64,000 bases of DNA from Azolla caroliniana (lineage: Eukaryota; Polypodiophyta). Shown here piece after piece: positions 31,510 to 41,744 of this stretch. Under the pieces are notes generated by a model. The model ran no database searches. It was not told where the DNA came from and saw only the letters and a program-made list of their open reading frames with translations. How positions within the stretch are numbered: position 1 is the first letter of the stretch; each line of letters starts with the position of its first letter. The stretch is taken from positions 5,828,001 to 5,892,000 of the forward strand of contig JBHGNT010000020.1 in NCBI GenBank assembly GCA_043228905.1, written 5' to 3'. Made by a program: the position numbers and the translations under genes.

Positions 31510-31826
31510 GGTTTTGGTGGTGTAGTCGGTCACCATCATATCCCTCTGTTAGATATTGTTGAGCTCTTCACGGAGCTGCAACTTTCGGTTCGTGGCACTC
31601 GCGGCAAAATTCTTTTTTCAGATTTTCCCATGCCTCCTTTAGTGTCTTTGCATCTCAAATGTAGCCAGCATCTAATCATGCACACATGACGAAAGGCAAT
31701 ACAAGACTCTGCTTGCTCCTTGTTCCCAACCTGGAAAATCCTTCTCTGCCGACTCCGGTGCTACTTTGTTTTCTCCCTGGATTTAACTCAAGTAGCCATG
31801 CTCGAGGAGGTACTGGTGCATCACGT
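31510..31826 (-). pseudogene. L: N-terminal gag
   Basis: Reading down from 31826: NVMHQYLLEHGYLS, a stop, GENKVAPESAEKDFPGWEQG, ASRVLYCLSSCVHD, then LQLREELNNI and MMVTDYTTKT, which join KEIYDALGF at 20377 across F. The match to the C gag (HQYLLEHGYWS, EGASRVLYC) is clear. The first 20 or so codons and the 5' LTR are missing; the J LTR starts at 31827. Confidence 0.82.
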
Positions 31827-32155
31827 TGTCGGGGTAGTTGTGGTTCGTGCAGCGAAGTCACAAGGACTAAGGTTAAGGGGAGTTGAAGGAACTTTTATAA
31901 GGCTTGCGCACAAGTGTGAGGAAGATTAAGGATAAGAAGAATGAGAGTTTAAAGCAATGTGAGAGAGAGAGAGAGAGAGAGAGGAGTATAGGTTAAAAGA
32001 TAGAGACAATGTATGATTCAAGAAGCAAGATAGAGACAAAGTATGATTTAAGAAAAAAAAGTATATGATATGAACATGATGTATATAAGGAATACAACAT
32101 TTTACCAACTTTACAATGCTTGATAACAAGATAAACTCTTTCTCTACCAACTCTT

Positions 32156-32210
32156 GATTTGAACCCTTGACTCCAACTTGGAAACACGAGCCTCTTCACC
32201 AATAAGCTAA
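32156..32210 (-). repeat. tRNA-like module 1 in J LTR
   Basis: Minus strand: TTAGCTTATTGGTGAAGAGG (A-box-like, TRGCNNAGTNGG form with an A-to-T change) and GGGTTCAAATC (B-box-like, GGTTCRANTCC) about 30 bases later. It looks like the head of a tRNA-derived SINE, not a foldable tRNA gene. Confidence 0.5.
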
Positions 32211-32470
32211 TTTATTTGTTTGATATGTTATTCTCTAACTTTCTCTTCATTGATTCCCTTCTTGTTTTCCTTACCCCTCTTTATATAAGTATTGTCATGC
32301 ATATGGTAATGTGTGGGAGGATGGCATGCATGCAACGCATGACTTTCATGTGATGCATGATCGCCATTTGGCGTACATGCATTACATGTGATGCATGATA
32401 ATCATCATGCTCATTTGAGCTCTCATATATGAAAATAGTACAATGATGGAAATATATCTTTTAAAACAAA

Positions 32471-32530
32471 TAGCCTAGCTTAGTGGTGTATACCTTGTGC
32501 TTGGTATACAAGGTTAAGGGTTTAAGTCTC
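32471..32530 (+). repeat. tRNA-like module 2 in J LTR
   Basis: TAGCCTAGCTTAGTGGTGTA (A-box-like) and GGGTTTAAGTCTC (B-box-like) 25 bases later. GTATACCTTG and its near complement CTTGGTATAC between them could form an anticodon-arm-like hairpin. Confidence 0.5.
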
Positions 32531-32607
32531 TCCATTTTACTCCATACAACATTAAGCTTCATACTTATATCATGAAGTATATTCTTTATAATTCCTTTAA
32601 AAATAAG

Positions 32608-32670
32608 TAGCCTAGCCTAGGGGTACGTATATTGTACTTTATACATAAGGGTGTGGGTTCAAGTCTTTCA
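32608..32670 (+). repeat. tRNA-like module 3 in J LTR
   Basis: TAGCCTAGCCTAGGGGTACG (A-box-like) and GTGGGTTCAAGTCTTT (good B box). It is a diverged direct repeat of module 2, about 137 bases further on. Confidence 0.5.
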
Positions 32671-32731
32671 AATACTACTAAATACAATATTTAAGTTCAT
32701 TTTTATATCGTGAAGCACATTCTTCACGACA

Positions 32732-33900
32732 CCACCCCCTCTGAACTTGCACATTGGTTGTGCAGAGTTCATCCAACACTTCTTTCGATTCTTTTAGTTC
32801 TTCTACTTCTTCATAAAATTCAGGCTCTAGTGACTCCCTCCTTTTAAATATTTTAATCCTTTTTCCTGCAATTGGGATACAAATTTCTGTCCCATCTAAT
32901 TCATTGAGGAAATATGTGGCCTTATCTGTTATTTTCCTAACTTCATAAGGTCCAAACCATCTTTTTGTGAACTTCTGAATAGTATTGTATTGATTATCTA
33001 GGCTACTATCATATACTAATACCTAGTCTCCCTCTTGCACCTTCCTTGGTCATATTCTTTTTATCTTGTCAAATCTATCCTTATTCTTGATTCTTGCCTC
33101 TTTCAATCTAGTAACTACTTTTTCTATGTCTTCTGTCCTAGATTGAAGTTGTTGTATCTGAATAGCAAGTAAATCTTCCCTACTCATTTCTGATTCCCAA
33201 GACAACACAACCCATGTAGTTATCTTTTCTTCAATTGGCATTATCGGCTTCTGTCTTGTGATTAATTTTGCAGGCATATATCCAGTAATAGTGCTATGAG
33301 TTGTCCTATCAGCCCATAGTGCATAGGGTAAGACTTTTGGCCAATCACTAACCCGTCCTTTACATGCCTTTGCTAAACCTTTGGCCCATGTCCTCTTTCT
33401 ATCTTTCCATTAGCTTCCGGATTCTATGTCGTTGTCAAAGATAGTTGAATCCCTATTTTGTCGAAAAAAATCTTGAGCTTCTTTAGAATTGAGCTCTCCC
33501 CTATCTGCTACTATCTTCCCGATACATCCATATCTACAAACAATGTCCTCCAAGATGAATTGACATACTCCTAATGTCCCTTTTGTTAGATCTTCTCTTG
33601 CAAGAACCAAGTATCTCTTTTGTCCTACTCCAAGTGGCATTGTTACCAAATCTATCATCCACTTGTAATGCACCCCCAGTGAGTATGTTGGGTGTAACTC
33701 ATCACAAAATTTTACATTTGAATAATATTGACAAGTGGGACAAGTTTCCACATACTTTTTTATTTGGTCATAGTATCGAGGCCACCAAAACCGTTCTTTA
33801 ATCTTACTGAAAGTGGCCCACACTCCTCGATGACCAGCCCATTCTTTTTCATGCAGCTCTCTGATTATCTCCTTTCTTTGCCCTTCTAAACCTATTACTC
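32732..33900 (-). pseudogene. J: integrase
   Basis: Read from about 33900 down: WATFSKIKERFWWPRYYDQI, ETCPTCQYYSNV (zinc CC), HYKWMIDLVTMPLGVGQKRY (first catalytic D), FILEDIVCRYGCIGKIVADR (second D), then a break, AKLITRQKPIMPIEEKITTW, LQSRTEDIEKVV and RIKNKDRFDKIKRI, and a C-terminal SH3-like part LVYDSSLDNQ (degraded). It lacks the region with catalytic E, lost around 33400. The close relative K (40039-41049) has an open frame for the same protein. Confidence 0.82.
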
Positions 33901-35578
33901 TTTGCGGGTTTCCAGTCTTGGTTTTCGGATGTCACCATAGATATCCTTCATGTAGGAAGAACTTATGGGCTTTCTTGTGAAACTATGCGAACTCTTTTCC
34001 AGATCAATCTTTATACTTGCCAGGGGTCTGTAGATACTTCCCTATTTCCTTGAATTCTTCTTCATACTCCTCTTCTAGAAACTGCATTCCTCCTTCCTGG
34101 GTAATGCTTGTGGTGAAGAATGTTTGTTCTTTGTCCTCATCGTCCGAGTCTAGAATCTCCTCTTCCTTATACCTTGCTCTTGATAACATATCTGCTACTG
34201 CATTTCTATTCCCAGAGATATGTCTAACTTCATGGTTAACTGATCTAATATAGATACACCATCTTAACATGGCTGGATCTGGAATATCACAATTAGCTAT
34301 GATACCAAGAATAGGCAAACAATCTATTTCTATTATTACTTCAACACCAATTAAGTAATCTATATCTATCTTAAGTGTTGTTACCACCCCCCATAGCTCT
34401 CTTTAACCTGTGCATATTTTCTTTGTCGACCACTAAGAACCTTCGTTCCGAATCGAACTGGATATCTTTCTTCCCCATCTTGTTGGCTTATCACCCATCC
34501 AATTCCAATGGAACTAGAGTCTACTGTGAGATATATGGGCCGACTGTAGTCAGGTTGCTTTAATGGTGGAGCTTGTGCCAAGTAAGACTTCAATTTCCTC
34601 ATTGCCTCCGAATGCTCTTCACTCCATTCAAATGTTTCTCCTTTTCTTAGGAGTCTGTGTAAAGATTCAGATAAATGGGCATAATGCGGAATCCATCTAC
34701 AATAAAAAACACATACCCCCAGAAACCTTCGTAATTCTGAGACGGATGTACATTCCTCTTGCATGTTTTGAATTGCATTGACCTTGGTGGGGGATGGCTT
34801 TCTCCCATACGGGCCACACAAATGACCAACTATTAATATCTCTTTTGCCCCAAATATTGATTTCGCCCCTGATAAGGTCAAACGTACTTCTTCCATCCTT
34901 GATATGGTCGGAAATGAATTGTCGGCAACCACTTTCGTCCAATTCCTCATTCTTCTCTTCCTCCTTGCATCCCTTAATCGGAACATCATCTAAAAAAGGC
35001 ATTCTAATCTGAAGAATAAAATCACGACGTACCTTGTTCATTCCATTCATCATATGCGCCACTGAGTTGGTCGCTCCTTGCGGCAAGGTACACATCCGTA
35101 CTAACCCTATAGGTGTCTTGATAGAAGTAATATCTTGACTTTTGATAGCAAGTTGAAATTGATCATACCTGGAGTAAAGGTCTCCCATTGAATTTATAGC
35201 TCTTCCTACAAACATATCATCAAACTCATCCACAATTGGCCCTACTCCCAAGTTTCGGATTGTTACCTTATTCACGAGTTGCATATCTTGGATAAATCGG
35301 AGCCGTCCATCTTTCTTTAACACAGGGAACCATCAACTCGAGTAGGAAGCGTTTGATGGTTCCAAGATACCCATCCTTATCTTTTCTTTCAGAAGTTCTA
35401 ATAGTTGAGGGATTCTAGCCCTAGTCATGGGCATTGGCTTAAAGTTCCATGGAATATGAGGGATAGTGAATATAACCATGGGCTCTACAATTCCTAGATC
35501 CACACACCCTATTTCCTCAAGTTGGAACGCAAACGCCTTTCCATGCCTTTTTAACATCTCCCTGAATTTCTTTTCTTC
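33901..35578 (-). pseudogene. J: reverse transcriptase and RNase H
   Basis: From 35578 down: TEEKKFREMLKRHGKAFAFQ, EPMVIFTIPHIPWNFKPMPM, EKIRMGILEPSNASYSS, FPVLKKDGRLRFIQDMQLVN, DLYSRYDQFQLAIKSQD, TPIGLVRMCTLPQGATNSVA and MPFLDDVPIKG, where the catalytic box is FLDD rather than Y-IDD. Then the thumb (CTSVSELRRFLGVCVFYCRW) and RNase H (PIYLTVDSSSIGIGWVIS, IDCLPILGIIANCDIPDPAM, EVRHISGNRNAVADMLSRAR). At least four frameshifts or stops. The PFxDDVPxKG form is one I associate with fungal Ty3 elements; plant Tat and chromoviruses have YIDD. Confidence 0.82.
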
Positions 35579-36038
35579 TGTTACTCCTAAGGGCTGGACA
35601 ATAGCCTAACACAAGGTGTCTACGGAAGACATTTCACCAAAGGGTGTTACGACGAGTTAACTTAGACTAACGATTGATTAGACCTTTATCAGCTACTTAA
35701 GCAACATATCATGAATCTTAATACACGCGTAAGATAGAAAGTAATTAGCACAGAACGGTAATCAATACACAGAGATAAGACAATAGGGCTTTATTAATTA
35801 TCCGTCCTGATTTACAATGTAACCGGGCCTTTTTATAGATCACTGGCTCTGCATACAAAATGGTGCCAACCGGCACACTGATATGAACCGGTCCGGATCC
35901 GGATCGGCATACCGATTCTGGTCCGTCCGTTCACTTCTCAAAATATACTTAATTACATAATATTCTAATAACAGCTTCCGATAATTCCTGCCCTTTTAAA
36001 TTCTGGACTGTCCTCCACTCCTTGCCGGCTGGCTAACA
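35579..36038 (-). repeat. G1 3' LTR (Tat-like gypsy, minus strand)
   Basis: 460 bp, minus-strand start TGTTAGCCAGCCGGC at 36038, end GGAGTAACA at 35579. It is an inverted copy of the G2 LTR (44378-44813): the two share ACACGCGTAAGATA, the TTTAAAGGCCCGG/AAAAAGGCCCGG TATA region and the terminal TGTTA...TAACA. The five bases outside (TCTTC) do not match those outside G2 (GTAAA). Confidence 0.88.
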
Positions 36039-37738
36039 CATGGCACGCCCGTGGGACAGTACCTTGTATATTGAATCCCACTATCTGGCCTTCAATCCTC
36101 GTCCAAAATGTCCAGAATGCTCTGATCGAGGGGTTCTAAGGGTTCTTCGGAAAGCTAATCGGATTGTTGTTGGTGCTCCTGTTGTTGTTGCTCCTCCTAC
36201 TACTGCTCCGTTGCTCCGGCTACTGCTCCGTTGGCTGTTGTTGTTGCTCCTACTGCTACGCGGACTCCGACTCTTCTAGGAATTGCTCCTCGGATAGCTG
36301 TTGTCCGGCTCTCGGTGTCGGCGGTTGTTGCAGATATTCCTCCCTTGGTTGCTCCTCCGAAGTTAAATCCGGTTGGCTTGTCGCACCCTTGCCTCTATCC
36401 ATCCTTTGCTCCGACGATTGCTCTTCATCACTGAGATTAGGGTTGGCCGATTTCTGCACTTGCGAGTGGCTGATCTGGTCTGGTTACGTCGATTGGCAAC
36501 TCTGGCTCCGGTTGGTTACCACTTGGAAGTTCCGGCTCTGGTTGTGCCTCAGTTGGCCGTTTCGGCTCTGGTTGGTCCTGGTGTGCCGGTGGTGTAGACA
36601 ACTAAATAACCGGCTCCTAAATCACGGGTCTTGTTATGTCTTGACCCGCCGGCGTAGCCTGCTACACATGGAATTCTGTGACCGGTTTTGTTTGAACTGG
36701 TTCTGATTCCACCCTTGGCTCTCGGCCCTCAGTGCGGGGTATCGGCGTCCTATCCTTCTCTGGACCCGATTGCTCCCCGGCATGGTCTGCAATGCTCTTC
36801 TTCTGGCACCGTTGGAGGTGCTTGTTGGGCTCCTCCTGAGTCCCAAGATTGATTTTCATTGCTAAGGGATATGACTCCTGTTGACCTGGTCGGCGCAATG
36901 TAATCTTTATTGGCCATGCCGGTGTTTCCTCCTGCGTCTCCGCCTGGTTAAGACTCTCTTTCGCCGTTTTTTCAGTGTCAACCTCCTTCCCTTTGGTTGC
37001 CTTAGCAACCAATAGTTGTTGCCATTTTGAAGCCATTTTGGGGGTTCCTTCGGTTGATCTCCCTCGCTTCTTCGCCGTGATGGGCTCCACTAGTGGTGCT
37101 AACAGTGTGAGCCATTGCGCCACCGCCGTCCATATTTTCTTTCCATCCTTCCCTCTTACCTAGTCGGTGGCCGCGCACAGTCCGTCGGCGATCACCACCG
37201 ACCAGTCCACCTGTATACCCTCATATGTGGCTATAATTAAACCGGCTCTGTTCCTAGGCATTGTCGGGGGTCGAGGGTGCACATGGCCAAACTCGTGGAG
37301 TACATGAGCAATCTCTCGGAATAAGCCATCCTCGTTGGCCTGTGTGTGATATGCCTTGCTGGCCAGAGAGTACTCACTGAAGTATTTCGTGAACTACTCC
37401 GGGGTAGGGTTGTTGATGGTGAAGATACCGCCTTCGGGTAGGCCCGTCAGGGCACAGATTGCCTCCTCTATGATTACTTCTGTGTCGATGTCTTTGACAA
37501 CCTTTTCCGCCTCTCTGTGTGGTGGTGCCTCCATAATCCTCAAGAATCCTTCCAATCCGTGTTGCTTCAACCACTTCTTGGCTGCCTCAGAGAGCGCCAT
37601 GCAGTCCATTTCTCCTTCTGAGTCGGTGGGTGCTAGTGAGGTAGGTGCGTTAGTGGGCTCTGGGTGTTCGCGTCTGATTATCTTTAATCGCCTGTGTGCG
37701 TTTGCAATTCTCTGTTCACGAAATGAGAAGGCCTCCAT
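36039..37738 (-). pseudogene. G1: accessory ORF downstream of gypsy pol
   Basis: ATG at 37738 opens MEAFSFREQRIANAHRRLKI and runs through SEAAKKWLKQHGLEGFLRIM, EAICALTGLPEGGIFTINN, a stop, FTKYFSEYSLASKAYHTQA, IAHVLHEFGHVHPRPPTMPR, IQVDWSVVIADGLCAAT, a stop, and IWTAVAQWLTLLAPL. Then comes a basic/acidic region (PIKITLRRPGQQ) ending at a stop near 36662. The following sequence is Pro/Glu-rich and CAG/CAA-repeat-rich (36160-36300) but lacks the coiled coil of G2, so this copy has an internal deletion. Its last segment before the LTR matches G2. Function unknown. Tat-group elements such as Grande are known to carry an extra gene after pol; the N-terminal part also recalls plant transposon-associated domains of unknown role. 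Confidence 0.65.
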
Positions 37739-38056
37739 GTGTTGGAGGTTTTCTTCCTACATGTTGGCGCCTTACTCGATTCCTGCGCATGCGCGCGTCG
37801 TGCACTATAATAGCAATAAAGTGCCACATGGCGACCTTTTAATGCGCTATAAATAGCCCACTTCGTGGCTTTTCAAAGTGCTCGTTCACTCCTCCCTTGT
37901 CATGGCATGTGGTCATTCACTCCTCGCCATCGCATGATTTGGGTTTGATTTGATCTTATTTGATTTTCATTCTTTTCTTTTCTTTTGTTTTTTCTTTTTC
38001 TTCTTCTTCTTTTTTTTATTATTTTTTATTTTTATTATTTTTTAAATTCGATCTTG
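37739..38056 (-). other. G1: noncoding spacer between pol and accessory ORF
   Basis: Contains a T-rich/polypyrimidine stretch (37965-38045) that on the minus strand is a purine-rich AAGAAGAAGAAAAAG run, and CTATAAATAG/CTATTTATAG (37846-37857), a symmetric TATA-like site. On the minus strand this lies about 110 bases upstream of the accessory ATG, so an internal promoter is possible but unproven. Confidence 0.45.
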
Positions 38057-39389
38057 TTAATCCGTATCTGGCCCAAACGGACCCTTCTCCGGATTGTGGT
38101 CCCTTTCACTAGTTTTGTGCTTGCCGATTGCTTGACCGGTTATCGTCTCGTCGTGCTTACCGGTGTTCGGTTCGGTGTCAGCCTTTGTCTGTTCAAACGG
38201 GTTTCTTGGCATGGGTCCATAGTATGGTTTGAGTCGAAACCCATTGACCCATTTACCCATAACTTCTCCGATGAGTGTCCCTAGCTGGTAGGAACCGTTG
38301 AACTCTCGTGTAATCCAATATGGTCCGGTCCACCGAAACCGTAGCTTCCCCAACATCTTACCCATCCGGGTCTAGAATACAAGTACCGGCTTGCCGATCT
38401 CGAACATATTTTCGTTACCTTTCTGTTGTCGATCAACGAACGCTTTCCTTCTCCGTTGCTCCAGTTCCATGTGCATCAGACTGGCTATCTAGTGTTCCTC
38501 TAGTTCACATAGTGCTGCTAGCCGGATTGTTTCCGACTCCTTCTCGTTTAGGCGTTCCCGAACCTGTAACCGCAAACTGGGAACCTGGGATTCGATCGGC
38601 ATTACCGCTTCCAATCCGAATGCTAATCGAAAAGGCGTTGTCCGGATACTTGTCTTATATGCTATCCAGTAGGCCCAAAGTGCACTGTGCAGCTTTGTAT
38701 CCCAATTTGTCCGGTTCTCATTGACGATTTTCCGCAAGATGTTTTTTAGCATCTTATTTGTGGATTCGGCTAATTTGTTGGCTTAAGGATAATACGGAGT
38801 GCTTCGCTTGTGCACCACCGCATAGAATATCGTCAAGTTCTCCACCACTTGTCCTAGGAAATGCCCACCTTGGTCGCTAATTAGCTCGATCGGACATCCA
38901 TACCGGCACCAAATATATTCATATAAAAACTTTGCCATGGATGCCACGGTGTTGTCACGTAGTGCTTTGGCCTCCACCCACTTGGTGCAGTAGTCCGTAG
39001 CGACAATCACGTATCGGTTTCCGGTTCTCATTGCTGGTGGTTTAAATGGGCCGACGAAGTCCAGCCCCCATTTCTGAAATGGTTCCAATGGGAGCACCGG
39101 CTGGTGAGGCATTCTTGCATGTTCCGTTGGTTGGCCCATCCGCTGACATAAATCACATTTTTTAGCATACCGGACAACGTCTTTTAATGTCGTCAGCCAC
39201 CATAGGCCACACTACCATATTTTCTGTGCCATAGTGTCCCCAGCATAATGCCCTCTGGTAACGTCGCAGTGTGCTTCGCGCAGTATTTGGTTTTTTTGGT
39301 CGTTGCGCACCGCACGCTGCCATATGCCATCTGCGCCTTTATGGTACAGTGTGTCCTACAGTAGGTAGAAGTGCCGGCTTTGTAGTGCT
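38057..39389 (-). pseudogene. G1: Tat-like gypsy integrase
   Basis: From 39389 down: the zinc domain (REAHCDVTRGHYAGD, then CDLCQRMG), FQKWGLDFVGPFKPPAMRTG (first D), TKWVEAKALRDN, IWCRYGCPIELISDQGGHFL (second D), a stop, ANKLAESTNKMLKNILRKIV (catalytic E), WDTKLHSALWAYWIAYKTSI, TPFRLAFGLEAVMPIE and the C-terminal KLRFRWTGPYWITREFNGSY, GFRLKPYYGPMP. Only three stops are obvious. RT and RNase H that should precede it are missing; K sequence starts at 39390 in the opposite orientation. Confidence 0.82.
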
Positions 39390-40038
39390 AATCATTTGAT
39401 CGGGACAGAAGTAGTTATCGAGATGGATTGCCTGCCAATTCTCGGCATGGTTTCCGGATGCGCGACACCGGACCTGGCGATGCTCAGGTGGATAGCGTAC
39501 ATCAAGTCCCTGGACCCGGAAATACGACACATTTCCGGAAAGGACAACGCCATGGCCGACATGCTTTCGAGGGCGAGGTTTGATGACGAGGGCGACATGG
39601 TTTCGAAGGACGAAGAAGTCGGCGTGGACTTCTTCGAGGCAGCGTACATGACGACCGATGGGACGAGCACTCCGGTGCTTAACGGCTTCAACGAGAGCAA
39701 GTACGACGGCGAGTGGCTACAGATCGGTGGGTTTTTGAGAACAATGACGCCGATGCGTCATGGACGAGGGACGAGGCCAACCGGATCCGGAAGAAAGCAT
39801 ACCGATTCTTTCTCCGGGACGGATACTTATGGAAGCACCCGAAGAAGAGGAACGGCGTCCCGCTCCGGGTGGTGGCGATGAAGGAAGAACAGGAGGAGCT
39901 GCTGACGGCCTACCACGACAGCCCTTGGGCTGGACACCGTGGAACGTGGGCCACGTTCGAGAAGATAAGGGGAAGTACTGGTGGCCGGGACTGTACCGGG
40001 ACGTGCATCGGTTCGTGACAACTTGCGAGAGCTGTTAG
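39390..40038 (+). pseudogene. K: RNase H end and integrase zinc domain
   Basis: LIGTEVVIEMDCLPILGMVS, LAMLRWIAYIKSLDPEIRHI, SGKDNAMADMLSRAR match the J RNase H. Then, across two frameshifts, DGYLWKHPKKRNGVPLRVVA, AYHDSPWAGHRGTWATFEKI and RFVTTCESC, the H-H-C-C zinc domain. The element is cut at its 5' side at 39390, where it abuts the G1 integrase tail to tail. Confidence 0.82.
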
Positions 40039-41049
40039 ATGCACTCTGTAGTCCGACATCGGGACGAGCTTCACCCTACGTACCCTCCGACCATCCACTT
40101 CAAATGGATGGTAGACCTGGTGACGATGCCGATGGGAGTAGGACAGATGCGGGATCTAGTCCTGGCTCAGGAAGATCTGACGAACCAGGTAGAAGGCCGA
40201 ACCCTTCAGAACAAAACGACCGCGGCCGTATGTCGGTTCCTGATCGAGGACGTGATATGCCGGTACGGGTGCGTCGGGAAGATCGTGGCTGACCGCGGGG
40301 AGTTGGACGCCGAAGAGGCCGAGGAGCTGTTCGACCGGCTAGGAGTCAAGCTCTCGCTTACCACTACGTACAATCCGGAGGCGAATGGGAAGGTGGAGCG
40401 CGGACACGGACCGATCGTCAAGGCATTAGTTCGGGCATGCGGAGGGCAAGTTGGGAACTGGCCACGGCTGCTGCCTTACGCGTTGTGGGCTGACCGAACT
40501 ACGCACAGTTCGGTAACCGAATTCATGCCGGCAGAGCTCATGTTCGGGCAGAAGCCGATCATGCCGATGGAACGTACAATCACCTCATGGGCAACCGTGG
40601 ACTGGAGAGACGAGATGAGCCGGGAGGAACTGTTGACGGCGCGCATACGGCAGCTCGAGCGAAGACCGGAGGACGTGGAGCAGGCTGCGGAAAAGCTTCG
40701 GGTGGCAAGGACGAGGAACAAAGCCCAGTTCGACCGGACGCACCGGCTCCGACCGAAGAAGATCGAGGAAGGCGACTGGGTGCTAGTCTACGACAGCAGC
40801 CTCGACAACCAGCACCCAGCGACACGGAAGATCGCAAGAAGGAGGTTCGGGCCTTACGTGGTACAAAGCGCCAACGACAACGGGACGTACCATCTGGCGG
40901 AACTCGACGGCACGAGAATGGCTATACCGGTAGCTGGGAAGCGGATCAAAGCGTTCAAGAAGCGTCACGACGACGAGCCGGATCCGGATAACCTGGACCG
41001 GGACGACGAACGATCCGAAACCGAAGAAGAATCGACGGGCGGGGAATAA
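40039..41049 (+). CDS. K: gypsy integrase core and C-terminus, open frame (fragment)
   Basis: 336 open codons, the 3' part of a pol gene. Catalytic triad: FKWMVDLVTMP (D), GKIVADRGELD (D) and NPEANGKVERGHGPIVKALV (E). Other marks: FLIEDVICRYGCVG, WPRLLPYALWADRTTHSSVT, ELMFGQKPIMPMERTITSW. A coiled segment (RIRQLERRPEDVEQAAEKLR) is followed by a C-terminal DNA-binding/SH3-like part (EEGDWVLVYDSSL, RRFGPYVVQSANDNGTYHL) and an acidic end (EETEEESTGGE type). No chromodomain. The listed start is only the first Met of the open stretch; the true protein begins far upstream. The layout is like fungal Ty3 integrases. Insert of DNA into the chromosome is the role. Confidence 0.75.
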   Translation: MHSVVRHRDELHPTYPPTIHFKWMVDLVTMPMGVGQMRDLVLAQEDLTNQVEGRTLQNKTTAAVCRFLIEDVICRYGCVGKIVADRGELDAEEAEELFDRLGVKLSLTTTYNPEANGKVERGHGPIVKALVRACGGQVGNWPRLLPYALWADRTTHSSVTEFMPAELMFGQKPIMPMERTITSWATVDWRDEMSREELLTARIRQLERRPEDVEQAAEKLRVARTRNKAQFDRTHRLRPKKIEEGDWVLVYDSSLDNQHPATRKIARRRFGPYVVQSANDNGTYHLAELDGTRMAIPVAGKRIKAFKKRHDDEPDPDNLDRDDERSETEEESTGGE

Positions 41050-41122
41050 AGGTTGGACCGGTTTTCTCCGTCCCAACTCAATTTGGCGCATGCCGGTGGA
41101 TGCGCGGTTAGGTGGGGGCGGA

Positions 41123-41744
41123 TGTCGTGAAGAAAACCGTCCACAAGCGGAATCGGTGCACCCAAGCGTAGGAACCGGCTCTTCATGCACGTGCGCCTTA
41201 TGTTGTACATAGGAGATCCTAGGCAAGTAGATTCGGTAGGTAGGAAGTAAAGGGGAAACGGCTCCTTCCTTGCCTATAAAAGGAGGGAGACGAGGAGGGG
41301 CAAGGGATCGCAGAATCAGAGAGGACGAAGTGTTGTCGGGCTGTCGGTCGAAGGCTTCTCTCTCTTCCATACTCTCCGTAGCTTCTTTCTGTGCAGGTTT
41401 CGTGAGGCTCACGCTGCTCTGAGGAATGCCCGAGTGCTTCCGGCAGCACCTCTAACCTACTCCTTCCTTTCTGTGCGTTTGCGAACAGGCATCGGCATCT
41501 GTTCGCCGGCCTGTTCGGTTGTAACCGACTTCATGTTTTGTTGTTTGTCTCTGTTAATATATACTTACATACCGTTGTGCCTCTCTGTGTTGGTTTCCAC
41601 GCTCGCGTCTTCGTGTCGAAGGGCCGTGTCCCTGTGGATCTACGCTCGCACGTAGTGGGTCCCTTCTCCTCTCTCTCTTGCTCTTCGGTACAGGACCCCC
41701 GAGGTCCCACCTCATTCCACGCATCCGCGAGGAATACCTCGACA
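41123..41744 (+). repeat. K 3' LTR
   Basis: 622 bp from TGTCGTGAAGAAAACC to GAATACCTCGACA, after the purine tract GGTGGGGGCGGA (41111-41122). TATAAA at 41275-41280 followed by GGAGGGAGACGAGG. Its start equals that of the J LTR (TGTCGTGAAGAA). The bases from 41050 to 41122 are a short 3' untranslated part. Confidence 0.8.

Larger units (their letters stand above)
31827..32731 (-). repeat. J 3' LTR with tRNA-like segments
   Basis: 905 bp. Minus-strand start TGTCGTGAAGAATGTGC at 32731, after the purine tract GTTCAGAGGGGGTGG-like sequence (32732-32746); end CTACCCCGACA at 31827. The 5' LTR start at 47341 (TGTCAAGGTAGTTGTGG) matches. The LTR has GA repeats (31961-31982), a TATA-like TTTATATAAG (32280-32289), and three segments with tRNA-type A and B boxes. 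Confidence 0.85.

Noticed and set aside
32471-32670. Real tRNA genes
   Set aside because: A and B boxes are present but acceptor stems do not pair and there is no proper cloverleaf; reported only as tRNA-like modules.
36164-36706. Frame with a run of leucines that looks like a signal peptide or membrane protein
   Set aside because: It is the antisense of the CAA/CAG-rich and Pro/Glu-rich end of the G1 accessory ORF.
37356-37856. Plus-strand 166-codon frame as a host gene
   Set aside because: Antisense to the N-terminal accessory ORF of G1, which has a matching counterpart in G2.
41089-41412. Minus-strand 209-codon frame over 40783-41412
   Set aside because: It overlaps the end of the K integrase and the K LTR in antisense; no motif.
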